A stretch of DNA of 64,000 bases from Acidobacteriota bacterium (lineage in GTDB: Bacteria > Zixibacteria > MSB-5A5 > GN15 > FEB-12): contig DATKXK010000018.1 in the NCBI GenBank assembly GCA_035529075.1, positions 1 through 64,000 of the forward strand, given 5' to 3'. The position numbers and the translations under genes were made by a program. Numbering within the stretch: position 1 is the first letter of the stretch; each line of letters starts with the position of its first letter. Of the stretch, positions 9,321 through 19,329 are shown piece after piece. The notes under the pieces are model-generated. The model saw only the letters and a list, made by a program, of their open reading frames with translations. It ran no database searches and was not told the origin of the DNA.

Positions 9321-11711
9321 ATGCTGAGCGATTTCAAAGCAGTCTTCAGGGGCCTAATCGTCGTTGTATCGGCGGCGGTATTTTCAGTTTGTCTGATCCC
9401 GGCACCGGCGGTCAAAGCGGAATTGGCCACCGTCGCGGAAATGGAACAGGTCTGTCAGAACTGGCTTACACAGATGGTGCTCGAGAAAGGCGTCTGGGCC
9501 GGTGAGACCAATCCCGGCATCGTGGGCGTTAACGAGATAACTTCCGGCGATACCCTGCTGGCCAGGTACTACAGCATCTCTCCGAGAGGATTCGTGGTGG
9601 TACCGGTCCTCAAGGAAATGTTACCGGTCAAGGCCTACTCGGACGAGTCCGACCTGGACGAAAAACAGGAGGGCGGTTTTCTCCTGCTGCTCAGAGAAAT
9701 GTTGTCGGACCGCCTGGCCATCTATGCCGACAGGTTCGGCAGTCTCGAGGCGCCGCAGCCCGCCACGGGCGACGCACTGTTCGGACGCGAGCAGAGGTCC
9801 CGGTGGGACGTTCTTACGTTGCCCGCCGAGGAGTACAGGGCTCAAATAACGACTGCCCGGATGCAGCCCGCCGCCGAGGCTGGTCCGCTGCTGACTTCCA
9901 AGTGGCATCAGAGCGATCCCTACTGGGACTACTGCCCGATGGGGGACGGGGGGCGCTGCGTGGTGGGGTGCGTGGCCACCGCCGCGGCACAGATCATGCA
10001 ATTCTGGAAATGGCCAGCCATCGGGGTCGGCAGCTACTCTTACTATTGGGAGGGTGACTTCTCCTGCAATGGTTCGACCCCGGGGCAGGAGTTGTCCGCG
10101 GATTTCTCGGACTCGTATGGCTGGGCGAACATTCCGGATAGCTGCGGCACCGGCTGCTCTCCGACCCAGGAGGCGGCGCTGGCTGAACTGAACTACGAGG
10201 TAGGCGTGGCCTTCAACATGAATTACGGGCACTGCGGCTCCGGCGCCTCGGTTTCCAGGGGACTGATAGCGTATCCGACCTACTTCAAGTACAGTGCCGA
10301 CATCAGCCAGGAGTTCCGCGCCGGTTACGATCTGGCCGGATGGTTTGGCCTCATCCAGGAAGAGATCGACGCCGGTCGACCGGCGCAATACGTCATCAGC
10401 AGGCACTCCATTGTCTGCGACGGCTATCGGGACCAGTACGGGCAGTATGAGTACCACATGAACTACGGTTGGGGCGGAAGTTTCAATACCTGGTTTGTGC
10501 TCGACAGTCTGTATTGCAGTTGGGAACCCGAATCGCTGTGTCCGGCCGAAATAGAGTGGATGCTGACTCACATTGTGCCCCAGATCGATCCGGTGCTCGA
10601 ACTTGTCGGTTACACGCTCAATGACGCCTCCGGCGACGGGGACGGCCACGCCGACCCGGACGAGGTCCCTCGGCTCACGGTCACGGTACGCAATCGCGGG
10701 TGGGATGCATACTACGTGGCCGGCAAACTTAGCACCGACGACCCGTACATCACGTTCGGCGTAGATTCTCTGGGCATTGCCGATGCCATTGTCTGGGGTG
10801 ACAGCGCTACCGCGCCGACGGAGTACTATGTCGGTATTCTCCCGGGGTGCCCGGACCCGCACGTAGCGGTTCTGGAGATGGAGTTGACGGCTATCGGAGG
10901 TTACGTCGGTACCGACACCCTTTACCTCTTTATCGGGGACACCCCCGGGTTTGAAGACGATCTTGAAAGCGGACCCGGTTACTGGGAGCACTGGCCGGTC
11001 ATCCCCACGTACGTTGACGAATGGCATCTGGACAGCTACCGGTCCCACAGCGCGACCACGTCCTTCAAGGCGGGTGCTATGGGAGCAGTCGAGTACACTA
11101 ATAACGCCGATGGAGGGTTGATAACACCACCGTTCCTGCTTCCCCAGAACCCGGTTCTGGACTTCTGGCACTGGATCGATGCCGAGATCGGCGATGAGAC
11201 CACCGCCTGGGATGGCAGCATAGTGATGATCTCATCCGGCGACGGCCAGTGGACGCAGGTAGATCCCGTCGGCGGGTATCCATACACCATCATCGACAAC
11301 CCGGCCAGCCCCTTTGAGCCGGGGACTCCGTGCTTCTCGGGCACGCACGACTGGAGCCAGGTCCAATTCGACCTGGCAGCCTACTCCGGCGTGGTGCAGT
11401 TGATGTTTCGCTTCGGCTCGGACGGCGCCGCCGTCGAGGAAGGCTGGTACATTGATGACGTGCAGGTGACCGGCTCCTGCTGCGGCGGCCTTACCGGCAA
11501 TATTGACTGCGATCCGGAAGAGATTGTCGATATCGGCGATCTAACCGAATTGATTCGATACCTGTTCATTCCGCCGACGCCCACGCTTTGCTGTGAGGAA
11601 GAGGCGAACATCGATGGCGACCCGGCTGGCCTTGTGGACATTGGTGATCTGACGGGATTGATCGCTTACCTGTTCATTTCACCCAACCCGGATCCGGCTC
11701 CGTGCCCATAG
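9321..11711 (+). CDS. Secreted C10 (streptopain-like) cysteine peptidase with dockerin-like tail
   Basis: A probable extracellular cysteine protease of 796 aa. The signal peptide spans about residues 1-33 (LIVVVSAAVFSVCLIPAPAVKAE). It is followed by a streptopain-type propeptide (about 35-180, including SPRGFVVVP and VKAYSDES). The catalytic domain has nucleophile Cys217 in VVGCVATAAAQIM, His362 in SRHSIVCDGY, and the downstream NYGWGG tryptophan loop. Family C10 proenzymes are normally activated by removal of the propeptide, and the layout here fits that. Residues about 425-540 are a CARDB-like beta-sandwich, 545-710 a jelly-roll/MAM-like domain (GFEDDLESG ... WYIDDVQVTG), and 713-796 the tandem dockerin-like module (GNIDCDPEEIVDIGDLTELIRYLFI and a second copy). 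Ribosome binding site GGGAGG precedes the ATG by about 8 nt. Monocistronic, between its own promoter and terminator. Confidence 0.92.
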   Translation: MLSDFKAVFRGLIVVVSAAVFSVCLIPAPAVKAELATVAEMEQVCQNWLTQMVLEKGVWAGETNPGIVGVNEITSGDTLLARYYSISPRGFVVVPVLKEMLPVKAYSDESDLDEKQEGGFLLLLREMLSDRLAIYADRFGSLEAPQPATGDALFGREQRSRWDVLTLPAEEYRAQITTARMQPAAEAGPLLTSKWHQSDPYWDYCPMGDGGRCVVGCVATAAAQIMQFWKWPAIGVGSYSYYWEGDFSCNGSTPGQELSADFSDSYGWANIPDSCGTGCSPTQEAALAELNYEVGVAFNMNYGHCGSGASVSRGLIAYPTYFKYSADISQEFRAGYDLAGWFGLIQEEIDAGRPAQYVISRHSIVCDGYRDQYGQYEYHMNYGWGGSFNTWFVLDSLYCSWEPESLCPAEIEWMLTHIVPQIDPVLELVGYTLNDASGDGDGHADPDEVPRLTVTVRNRGWDAYYVAGKLSTDDPYITFGVDSLGIADAIVWGDSATAPTEYYVGILPGCPDPHVAVLEMELTAIGGYVGTDTLYLFIGDTPGFEDDLESGPGYWEHWPVIPTYVDEWHLDSYRSHSATTSFKAGAMGAVEYTNNADGGLITPPFLLPQNPVLDFWHWIDAEIGDETTAWDGSIVMISSGDGQWTQVDPVGGYPYTIIDNPASPFEPGTPCFSGTHDWSQVQFDLAAYSGVVQLMFRFGSDGAAVEEGWYIDDVQVTGSCCGGLTGNIDCDPEEIVDIGDLTELIRYLFIPPTPTLCCEEEANIDGDPAGLVDIGDLTGLIAYLFISPNPDPAPCP

Positions 11712-11764
11712 CACGCGTGAAGTGATGTCCCGACGCCGACCGGCGGCGACAAGTTGTGGCTCAG

Positions 11765-11807
11765 CCCGGCGATGAGTGATCTTGTCACACATCGCCGGGC
11801 GTTCTTT
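11765..11807 (+). terminator. Probable Rho-independent terminator
   Basis: A perfect 10-bp stem (CCCGGCGATG 11765-11774 with 11790-11799) has a 15-nt loop and a modest T-rich tail (CGTTCTTT). Confidence 0.65.
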
Positions 11808-12388
11808 GTGAATTCCGTCACATGAATGCGGGAAGGTGACCGGTTTGCCGCATGCGGTGCAGGAGCGGTCGAGCCATTGCTGACGCCGCCCGGGTAGCGC
11901 TGTCGCGGCTATCCGTGACAGCCGGGTGTGGCACGATGCCGTTGTCTTGGCCGGTGGTGGCGCGGCGGCAAGTTACGGCAGGACGGGGGAATACACGCGA
12001 TCAGTCTCTTCCGCTCCACGGCCGATTCAGCGGTCGTGTGATCATGTGCCGGACGCGACCGGGCGCGGTACACGAAGGTGCCAGTCACTGTGCAGGTGCC
12101 TGCAAGTGTTGGCTGTTCCCGGTCCGGTGCGCGCAGGTATAGCCAGTGTGGTAACCGACAGTCGGCGCACGCGCTCGCGCCCGTATTCCCTTGTGCCGCA
12201 AAATAAAAGTGTTGACACGGTTTGAGGCTACCGATATATTGTGAACAAGCAGGCAGACGATATTATTTCCGGTTTGCGCTCACTTTACTTACATGCGCCG
12301 TGCTATCTGAATATGAATGAGGCTGGTGTAGTCATACGCCTGGCCGCAAGACATACTATATAACACACCAGAATCCCGGGGAGGGATT
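11808..12388. other. Non-coding spacer with promoter
   Basis: Open frames of under 100 codons occur but lack ribosome binding sites and protein-like composition. The only signal I can support is the promoter at 12212-12240. Confidence 0.5.
12212..12240 (+). promoter_or_regulatory. Sigma70-like promoter for the 1794-aa surface protein gene
   Basis: TTGACA (12212-12217), 17-nt spacer, TATATT (12235-12240). The leader is about 140 nt. GGGAGGG sits just before the ATG at 12389. Confidence 0.7.
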
Positions 12389-15300
12389 ATGAAAGCAAGA
12401 GTAATACTGATTGCTCTCTGCGTGGTCGTGCTGTTGGCGTTGGGGACGGCAGCCGATCCGCAGCAGCCGCAGAGAGCAGAGCCAACCGCCACGTTTACCG
12501 TGACGAGTACGGCTGACGACGGGACGGCCGGGACTCTGCGGTGGGCCATCAACTCGGCCAACAGCACTACCGGGTCCGATATGATCAACTTTGCCATCCC
12601 GGGGACCGGGCCGCACTATATCTACCCGATCAATCAGCTTCCGCCGCTGACCGACCCGGCCGGTGTAGCCATTAATGGCCTCACCCAGACCGGGGCCAGT
12701 TTGGGGACGACCCCACCGTCGACGGTCGTCCTGAAGATTGTGATCAACGGCAGCAACGCCGGCCCCGCTCACGGTCTGTGGGTTCAGTCGAACAACAACC
12801 TCATCATAGCCCTTGGGATCGAAGCCTTCGAGTACGACGGGATTCGTATCGAAGGGATCATGGAAGCTTCCTCCAACATAGTCCAAGGCTGTTTCATCGG
12901 TACTGATGTGACCGGGTATGCGGACAAGGGTAATGGCCGGGCGACCAGCAGTTTGTGGGCCGGGGTCCATATCCTGAACCAGCCCGGTGGAACTGCGGTG
13001 CAGAATATTGTCAACTACAGTCTCATATCCGGGAACTGGTCCGACGGTGTGTGGATCGAGGGTCCGAAACAGCCCGGTGACGTGGGCTTCAATAGTGTCC
13101 ACGACTGCTACATCGGAACCGACATCAGGGGTAACAGCGCCATTCAGAATGATCATGAAGGCGTCTGTTTGTGCGAAGGTGCCCATGACAACCTCATTCA
13201 GGACAACGTCATCTCCGGCAACGGCTGGGACGGTGTCGGGATACAGGGATACTCGAACGAGCAGTATCCGGCCCCGCCGATTCATAGCCACTCGAACTCC
13301 ATTACTAGAAACCTGATCGGTCTTGACGTCAATCGCAACCCGCTGGGCAACGGCATGCACGGTGTCGCCATCGGCGAGTACGGCCCCGGGCAGTTCGGCT
13401 TCGCTCCATCTAACACCGTTGACCTCAACGAGATCGCCTATAACGGGACCGATGGCGTAGCCGTCTGGGAAGACCTGTACGACAACACCAACTGTGACGG
13501 GAATAAAATCACCCAGAACTCCATCCACAACAACGGTGGGTTGGGGATCGACCTGCAGAATGACGGCGTGACGCTCAACGATCCCGGGGACCTCGATGAC
13601 AAGGGAAACGAGGAGATGAATTTCCCGGTGATCACCGGTGCCTCCTTTTCCGGCGGTACGACCACCATCACCGGAACGTACGAAGCGAGCATGACCACTG
13701 TCGAGGTCTTTAAGGCCCAGCTGGACCCGACCGGCTACGGTGAAGGTGAAATATACCTCGGCGACGCCGTGTTGGACGGCGGCGGTGGCTGGACTCTTTC
13801 GACGACTGCGCTGGCAGCGGGTGATTTCGTGACGGCAACCGCGACGGACGGGGCCAACAATACGTCTGAGTTCTGTGCCGACGTTCAGGTGACCAGCAGC
13901 GTCGTCGATTGGGACTGCATTGACAACCCGCCGGACGGCAAGACGGCCGGCGGAGACGAGACAGAGCCGAACGACCAGTGCACGGACGCCGACTATGCCG
14001 CCTGTGAGACCGCCTACTGCGGGGATATCACGGATGGCGACGAGGACTGGTGGGTGGTCACTTTGCCGGAGGATGCGTGCTACTGCCTGCACGTGCGCGT
14101 CTTCGGTGACGACACGCCGAACCAGTACGCCTATGGCGGCGGGTTGAACCCGGCCCTGACGGTCTACGCGGATGACTGCACCACGCAGTTGTTCTCAAAC
14201 CTCGACCACAACGGCACCTTCCCGGACGCCGAGGGTCAGGACTCGCAGTACGACTGCCAGGATCCCGGCAACTGCTATCTGCCCGGGACCACGCTGTACC
14301 TTAAGATTACTTCCGAGCAGGCGACCCACGGCCCGTACCTCCTGGTGATAAACTGCGATATCTGCGAGTGTCCCGAGGAGCCTGCGGACACGTGTGAATA
14401 TTACAAAGGTCCGTACGAGGACTACGCGCCGGTCGGCATGCCGGACTTCGACCAGAAACAGGATGCCTGGACTTCGCCGGTGACCGGAGGCTGGTCACAC
14501 TGCGGTCCGGTGGCCCTGGCCAACTGCTTCTGGTGGTTCGACTCCAAGTTCGAGCCGGATCCGGTGGACCCCACGCCGTTCTATCCCGGCCCGGGCTACC
14601 CGGCACCCAACGACGGCTATTCGCTGGTGCAGTCCTACGAGGTGCAGGGCGCCTGGGACGACCACGACACCAACAACGTGATGCCGTTCGTTGATTCTCT
14701 GGCCCTGTACTGCAATACCAACCCGCCGGGAACCGGCAGGAGCGGCACGAACATCTTTGACCTCGAACAGGGAGCGCGGGACTGGCTCACGAAGACGGGC
14801 CTGACTTCCCTCTTCACCATTGAGGTCTTCCCGGTGGATGACGTTACCGACCACGGTTTCGAGTACATTCGGGAGGAGGTCCTGAGAAGCCAGGATGTGA
14901 TTCTCCTGATCGGGTTCTACGAAGAGTTCCCGGGCGAGCCGCCGTACTGCGAGCGCATCGGCGGCCACTACGTGACCGTGGCCGGGACGTGCACCGATGT
15001 GATTGACTCGGCACTGTGCATCTCCGACCCGTTCTTCGACAACAACGAGGCCGTGGCCCATGCGGCGAGCCTGCACAACGACGCGGCGCTGGTTTCCGGC
15101 CCGCACGGTACCATACACCACGACAGGTATGATGTTGGCGTGGTCAATTGCATGATGATGGTGCCGCCGCTGTTCCAGCTGGAGTTGCTGGGCTATCCCG
15201 TCAATCCCGTCAATGTTGTGCCGTTTATCGGCATGAACGATATTAACGACATGACTCCGATGGACCCGACGGGCGCGCCGATCCACGCCATCATTGAATA

Positions 15301-17773
15301 TGCAGTTGTCATTTGCCCGGTTGATTTACCGCCTGAGCCGACGCTTGGCAAGGTGAAGCACAACATCGACGGCTACAAGCCCGGTGACGGGAACCCCGTC
15401 GGCACCTACTGGAATGAGCTGTGGCCGAACTTCAACGAACCCTGGCAGCTCACCAGCTGGGTGGACAACGGCGACGGCGTGCTGAGCTACTGCGATACGA
15501 TCGATTTCACGCACACGGCTACTGGCATGAAGATCTGGGAGCACGTCGAGAAGGTGACGCCCACGATCGGGCTGAATGAACCTACCGGCGGTCCGGTCAT
15601 CTACTATCTGGAAGCCCTCGATCCGAACCCGAATATCGATCCCATCACCGATCCGGTCGGCAGTTGGTGGCACGAGGTGTGGCCGATCTACTGTACGCCC
15701 TGGAAGATCACCGACTGGACTGATAATGGCAACGGGTACCTGGACTACGGCGACAACGTAGTAATCACTCCTATGCAAGGCGATCCGGTAGGGTTGCTTG
15801 TCTATGAAGTGCAAACTGATATTATCACCACGCCGCTGCCGACGCCGGGAGACGAGTATGACCACAATCTGGACGGGTACCTGCCATCCGACGGTAACCC
15901 GACCGATCGTGTTTGGCACGAACTCTGGCCGAACTACTGCGATCTCTGGTATGTCGCGGAGTGGCGGGACAACGGTGATAAGATACTCAGCTTCTGCGAC
16001 ACTCTTAAGTTCGCGAGCCAGCAGATTCCGGACTCGGTCATCTGGAAGCACGTCGAGGAAGTCACGCTTACGGTCAAGCTCGCGTTCGGTGAGGATACGA
16101 CGTACATGGACTACATGTGCGGCAACCCGATGGCCGCGCCCATCGGGAGTCCTGTCATCTTTACCTACTGGTTGCAGGTCTACCCGCACACGCTCACGCG
16201 GTATATGGCCACAGGCTGGGGTGACAATGGCAGCGGCGTCCTTGACTCATGTGATAACCTGGGGCTGATGGCGATTGACGGTCCGGATTCAGGCACCGTC
16301 ACGATGTATCACGTCGAAGGCACACAGACGGACATCGTGACCACGTACGTGGACATGGAGCCTGAGGTCGACACCTGTGACTACTACAAGTCGCCGTACG
16401 AGGACTATGCGCCCAACGGTATGCCGGACTTCGATCAGAAGCAGGATGCCTGGGTGGATGTGCCCGGCGGCAAATGGACGCACTGCGGCCCGGTGGCCCT
16501 GGCCAACTGCTTCTGGTGGTTTGACTCGAAGTTCGAGCCGGATCCGGTCGATCCCACACCCTTCTGGCCCGGTCCGGGCAACCCGCCGGCCAACGACGGC
16601 TATCCGTTGGTAACGTCGTACGATCCGACGGGCGGATGGGACGATCACGATACCAACAACGTGATGCCGTTTATTGACTCGCTGGCCGCGTACTGCAGTA
16701 CCAATCTGATGGGTGGTCCGTGGGGCACGTTCATTTACGACCTGGCAGACGGTGCCAATAACTGGCTGATCGCGCACGGTCTGGACCAGGAGTATACGAT
16801 CACTCTGGTGCCCAACCCGACGTACCCCGACATCCAGGAGCAGGTCCTGATGAGCCAGGACGTGATCCTGCTGCTGGGATTCTGGCAGCTTGACTCACCG
16901 GAACCGGGGCAGTGCTGCCGCTTCGGCGGACACTACGTGACGGTGGCCGGTGTCTGCAGGACCGACCCGGCTATCTGCATATCCGACCCGTTCTACAACA
17001 TGCAGGAGGGCGAACCGCCGGTCGGCAGTTCCCACGGGGCGAGTCTGCACAACGATGCCTGGTACGTTTCGGCTCCGCACGGCACGATTCACCACGACAA
17101 GTACTACGTCGGCCCGCCGCTCATGCCGTGCCCGATGGCTGCACCGCCCGCGCTCGAGGTCTACGGCTATCCGACGGTGTTGCCGGATATCCTTACGTTC
17201 TACAACCAGAACGCGGTTGATCCGGGTACGCCCATGTGTCCGTTGCAGACCGGAGAATTCCAGACGCTGGTGGAGTATGCCATCGTGATCTGCCCGGCTG
17301 ACACCTGCGCCGGCCAGTTGCCCGGTGACGCCAACACCGACGGAGTCATAAACTCGGATGACATCACCTTCCTGACGGATCTGTTCGAGAACGACGGGCC
17401 TGATCCGAATCCGAAGGCCAACGGCGATCCCAACGGTGACTGCCTGGTCAACTACGCTGACATCGACTTCCTGACTACTTACCTGTACCTCGGAGGCCCT
17501 GAACCGGTCGAGTGCACCTGTGTCGATCCGCGTATCACCTGCTGTTACCAGCTCACCGGTAACATCGACTGTGATGCGGCGGAAATCGTCGACATCGGTG
17601 ACCTGACGGCGCTGATCCGTTACCTCTTCATCCCGCCCATTCCGACGCTGTGTTGCCCGGAGGAGGCGAATGTTGACGGTGATGCGGCAGGGATTATAGA
17701 CATCGGCGACCTGACGGGGCTGATTGCCTACCTGTTCATCTCGCCGAATCCGCTTCCGGAGCACTGCTTGTAG
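12389..17773 (+). CDS. Giant exported protein: beta-helix, two C39-like peptidase domains, four W-DNG repeats, dockerins
   Basis: A 1,794-aa modular secreted protein. Order: signal peptide (1-22); a right-handed parallel beta-helix starting with the polymorphic-outer-membrane-like TFTVTSTADDGTAGTLRWAI (about 34-390); a beta-sandwich; a pre-peptidase-like domain (about 525-665). Next is a first C39-like papain-fold domain (about 668-980) with Cys705 in HCGPVALANCFWW, His860 in GGHYVTVAG and ISDPFFDNN. Four copies of an unfamiliar repeat of roughly 75-90 aa follow (about 985-1325), with a conserved WxDNGxGxLxxCD core. A second C39-like domain has Cys1366, His1515 and ISDPFYN. A classical dockerin-like pair (about 1645-1715) is followed by a final tandem dockerin-like module (1716-1794). 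The two peptidase-like domains are near-duplicates with the same catalytic spacing (155 and 149 residues), so both could be active. Peptidase C39 relatives usually cut at double glycine; the substrate here is unknown. Ribosome binding site GGGAGGG. Confidence 0.88.
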   Translation: MKARVILIALCVVVLLALGTAADPQQPQRAEPTATFTVTSTADDGTAGTLRWAINSANSTTGSDMINFAIPGTGPHYIYPINQLPPLTDPAGVAINGLTQTGASLGTTPPSTVVLKIVINGSNAGPAHGLWVQSNNNLIIALGIEAFEYDGIRIEGIMEASSNIVQGCFIGTDVTGYADKGNGRATSSLWAGVHILNQPGGTAVQNIVNYSLISGNWSDGVWIEGPKQPGDVGFNSVHDCYIGTDIRGNSAIQNDHEGVCLCEGAHDNLIQDNVISGNGWDGVGIQGYSNEQYPAPPIHSHSNSITRNLIGLDVNRNPLGNGMHGVAIGEYGPGQFGFAPSNTVDLNEIAYNGTDGVAVWEDLYDNTNCDGNKITQNSIHNNGGLGIDLQNDGVTLNDPGDLDDKGNEEMNFPVITGASFSGGTTTITGTYEASMTTVEVFKAQLDPTGYGEGEIYLGDAVLDGGGGWTLSTTALAAGDFVTATATDGANNTSEFCADVQVTSSVVDWDCIDNPPDGKTAGGDETEPNDQCTDADYAACETAYCGDITDGDEDWWVVTLPEDACYCLHVRVFGDDTPNQYAYGGGLNPALTVYADDCTTQLFSNLDHNGTFPDAEGQDSQYDCQDPGNCYLPGTTLYLKITSEQATHGPYLLVINCDICECPEEPADTCEYYKGPYEDYAPVGMPDFDQKQDAWTSPVTGGWSHCGPVALANCFWWFDSKFEPDPVDPTPFYPGPGYPAPNDGYSLVQSYEVQGAWDDHDTNNVMPFVDSLALYCNTNPPGTGRSGTNIFDLEQGARDWLTKTGLTSLFTIEVFPVDDVTDHGFEYIREEVLRSQDVILLIGFYEEFPGEPPYCERIGGHYVTVAGTCTDVIDSALCISDPFFDNNEAVAHAASLHNDAALVSGPHGTIHHDRYDVGVVNCMMMVPPLFQLELLGYPVNPVNVVPFIGMNDINDMTPMDPTGAPIHAIIEYAVVICPVDLPPEPTLGKVKHNIDGYKPGDGNPVGTYWNELWPNFNEPWQLTSWVDNGDGVLSYCDTIDFTHTATGMKIWEHVEKVTPTIGLNEPTGGPVIYYLEALDPNPNIDPITDPVGSWWHEVWPIYCTPWKITDWTDNGNGYLDYGDNVVITPMQGDPVGLLVYEVQTDIITTPLPTPGDEYDHNLDGYLPSDGNPTDRVWHELWPNYCDLWYVAEWRDNGDKILSFCDTLKFASQQIPDSVIWKHVEEVTLTVKLAFGEDTTYMDYMCGNPMAAPIGSPVIFTYWLQVYPHTLTRYMATGWGDNGSGVLDSCDNLGLMAIDGPDSGTVTMYHVEGTQTDIVTTYVDMEPEVDTCDYYKSPYEDYAPNGMPDFDQKQDAWVDVPGGKWTHCGPVALANCFWWFDSKFEPDPVDPTPFWPGPGNPPANDGYPLVTSYDPTGGWDDHDTNNVMPFIDSLAAYCSTNLMGGPWGTFIYDLADGANNWLIAHGLDQEYTITLVPNPTYPDIQEQVLMSQDVILLLGFWQLDSPEPGQCCRFGGHYVTVAGVCRTDPAICISDPFYNMQEGEPPVGSSHGASLHNDAWYVSAPHGTIHHDKYYVGPPLMPCPMAAPPALEVYGYPTVLPDILTFYNQNAVDPGTPMCPLQTGEFQTLVEYAIVICPADTCAGQLPGDANTDGVINSDDITFLTDLFENDGPDPNPKANGDPNGDCLVNYADIDFLTTYLYLGGPEPVECTCVDPRITCCYQLTGNIDCDAAEIVDIGDLTALIRYLFIPPIPTLCCPEEANVDGDAAGIIDIGDLTGLIAYLFISPNPLPEHCL

Positions 17774-17816
17774 GCGGTCAGCACCGCGTGATGCGATCAC
17801 GCATCGAATGAAACCG

Positions 17817-17851
17817 ACCCGGCCCCTTAGCAAAAGGGGCCGGGTTTTTTT
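17817..17851 (+). terminator. Rho-independent terminator
   Basis: A perfect 12-bp stem (17817-17828 with 17834-17845), 5-nt loop and a T-run to 17851 follow the giant protein gene. A second inverted repeat (GCGTGAT/ATCACGC, 17786-17802) precedes it. Confidence 0.92.
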
Positions 17852-17920
17852 AATGATGGGCGGGCCGGTGTATACCGGTGGAGGGGAGCCGGCTGTCGTC
17901 GTCGACGGTCGCCGCTGCTC

Positions 17921-17949
17921 TTGTACTCGTGGCCGAAAGGTGTTAGAAT
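17921..17949 (+). promoter_or_regulatory. Sigma70-like promoter for diaminopropionate ammonia-lyase
   Basis: TTGTAC (17921-17926), 17-nt spacer, TAGAAT (17944-17949). The leader is about 43 nt. Confidence 0.55.
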
Positions 17950-17998
17950 GCAGGTGGCCGTCAGTACGTGAACCGCTCTTTCAGGTGGCGTCCAGCTT

Positions 17999-19192
17999 AT
18001 GTGTGATTATTTGATCAATCCCCATCGTCGCGCTGAACCGGACTTCGATTCGGACATAGTCTCGGCCTTCGAGAGCCGCGACATCTTTCCGTTTCACCAG
18101 GCTCTTCCGGGCTATGCGCCGACGCCGTTGCTGTCGCTGCCGACCCTGGCCGGGCGGCTCGGCTTGAGACGGGTTCTCGTCAAGGATGAATCGCACCGCC
18201 TCGGGCTGTCCGCCTTCAAGGTGCTGGGTGCGTCGTACGCGATATACCGCTTCCTGAAACGCCGGTCTGAGGCGGCCACGGGAAAACCGTTCGAGATAGC
18301 TGACTTTTTCCGGCGGGATCAGGCCGCGCGAGGGAACTCTGTCACCTTTTGTACGGCTACGGACGGCAACCACGGCCGGGCGGTGGCATGGACCGCGAAA
18401 TTGGTAGGGCAGAGGGCGGTCATCTACATGCCCCGAGGCAGCGTTCGCGCGAGAGTGGAGAGTATCGAGAAGGAAAACGCAAAGGTTTTCATCGTGGACG
18501 GCAATTATGACGACGCGGTGAAACAGGCGGCCGCTGACGCCGACCTCAACGGCTGGCAGATAATCTCCGACACCGCCTACCCCGGCTACATGGAGATTCC
18601 CGCATGGGTCCAGGCCGGTTACACGACGTTGTTCCGGGAAATCGACGAGAGCCTTGCCGGAAGTCCGGCCGTGGAAACAGACGTTGTCTTCATTCAGTCC
18701 GGCGTCGGCAGCCTGGCGGCGGCGGCAGCGTGGCACAACGTCCGGGGCCGGTCAGGTCGCAGACCCGGGCTGGTGAACGTCGAACCATCCGCGGCGGACT
18801 GCCTGTTGGCGTCGGCTCGTTCATCGTCCGGCGACGTCCGCTCGACCACCGGCAGTCGGGACACCATTATGGCGGGCCTGAACTGCGGCACGCCCTCGCT
18901 TGTTGCCTGGCCGGTGGTGAAACAGGTCGTGGACGTATTCATGTCCATTCCGGATCGGTTTAGCAAGCGGGCCATGCGGACGTTCTACCACCCGGGTCGA
19001 TCGGACGAACGCATCGAGTCGGGCGAATCCGGCGCCGCCGGTCTTGGCGCCCTGCTGGCGCTCTGTGAAGCCGCTTCGCTGGCGCCCGCCCGCGAGGCGC
19101 TCGGTCTCGGCAGTGACAGCACCATTCTGCTCATCAACACCGAGGGCGCGACCGACCCGGTCAATTTCCGCAAGGTCGTCAATGTCGATTAA
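17999..19192 (+). CDS. dpaL: Diaminopropionate ammonia-lyase
   Basis: A PLP enzyme of fold type II that converts 2,3-diaminopropionate to pyruvate and two ammonia. The 397-aa length is typical. The Schiff-base lysine is Lys74 in LGLSAFKVLGASYA. The family-specific FCTATDGNHGRAVAW (about 118-132) and ISDTAYPGYMEIPAWVQAGY blocks are present, as are the C-terminal ESGESGAAGLGALLAL glycine-rich phosphate-binding loop and ILLINTEGATDP. It is cytosolic, with no signal peptide, and is the only small-molecule metabolic enzyme inside the cluster of secreted proteins. Its neighbours share no pathway with it, so it probably stands alone; it has its own promoter. ATG 17999 is the only sensible start. A weak AGGTGG lies about 11 nt upstream. 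Confidence 0.93.
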   Translation: MCDYLINPHRRAEPDFDSDIVSAFESRDIFPFHQALPGYAPTPLLSLPTLAGRLGLRRVLVKDESHRLGLSAFKVLGASYAIYRFLKRRSEAATGKPFEIADFFRRDQAARGNSVTFCTATDGNHGRAVAWTAKLVGQRAVIYMPRGSVRARVESIEKENAKVFIVDGNYDDAVKQAAADADLNGWQIISDTAYPGYMEIPAWVQAGYTTLFREIDESLAGSPAVETDVVFIQSGVGSLAAAAAWHNVRGRSGRRPGLVNVEPSAADCLLASARSSSGDVRSTTGSRDTIMAGLNCGTPSLVAWPVVKQVVDVFMSIPDRFSKRAMRTFYHPGRSDERIESGESGAAGLGALLALCEAASLAPAREALGLGSDSTILLINTEGATDPVNFRKVVNVD

Positions 19193-19265
19193 CTCCCCAC
19201 CGTAAACACCGATAACTTACACCAGGCGGGGTTCAGTCGTGCGCGGGCGTCGAGACATTTCGACC

Positions 19266-19293
19266 TTGCCATGCCGGGAAGTCATGTTATATT
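19266..19293 (+). promoter_or_regulatory. Sigma70-like promoter for the zinc carboxypeptidase gene
   Basis: TTGCCA (19266-19271), 16-nt spacer, TATATT (19288-19293). The leader is about 30 nt, with AGGAGAG just before ATG 19330. Confidence 0.65.
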
Positions 19294-19329
19294 GAAAGGC
19301 GTACATACCCGCCACTTCAGGAGAGATTC

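Noticed and set aside
11852-12225. Two overlapping plus-strand frames of 96 and 99 codons
   Set aside because: No ribosome binding site and arginine-rich, cysteine-scattered composition typical of non-coding GC-rich DNA.
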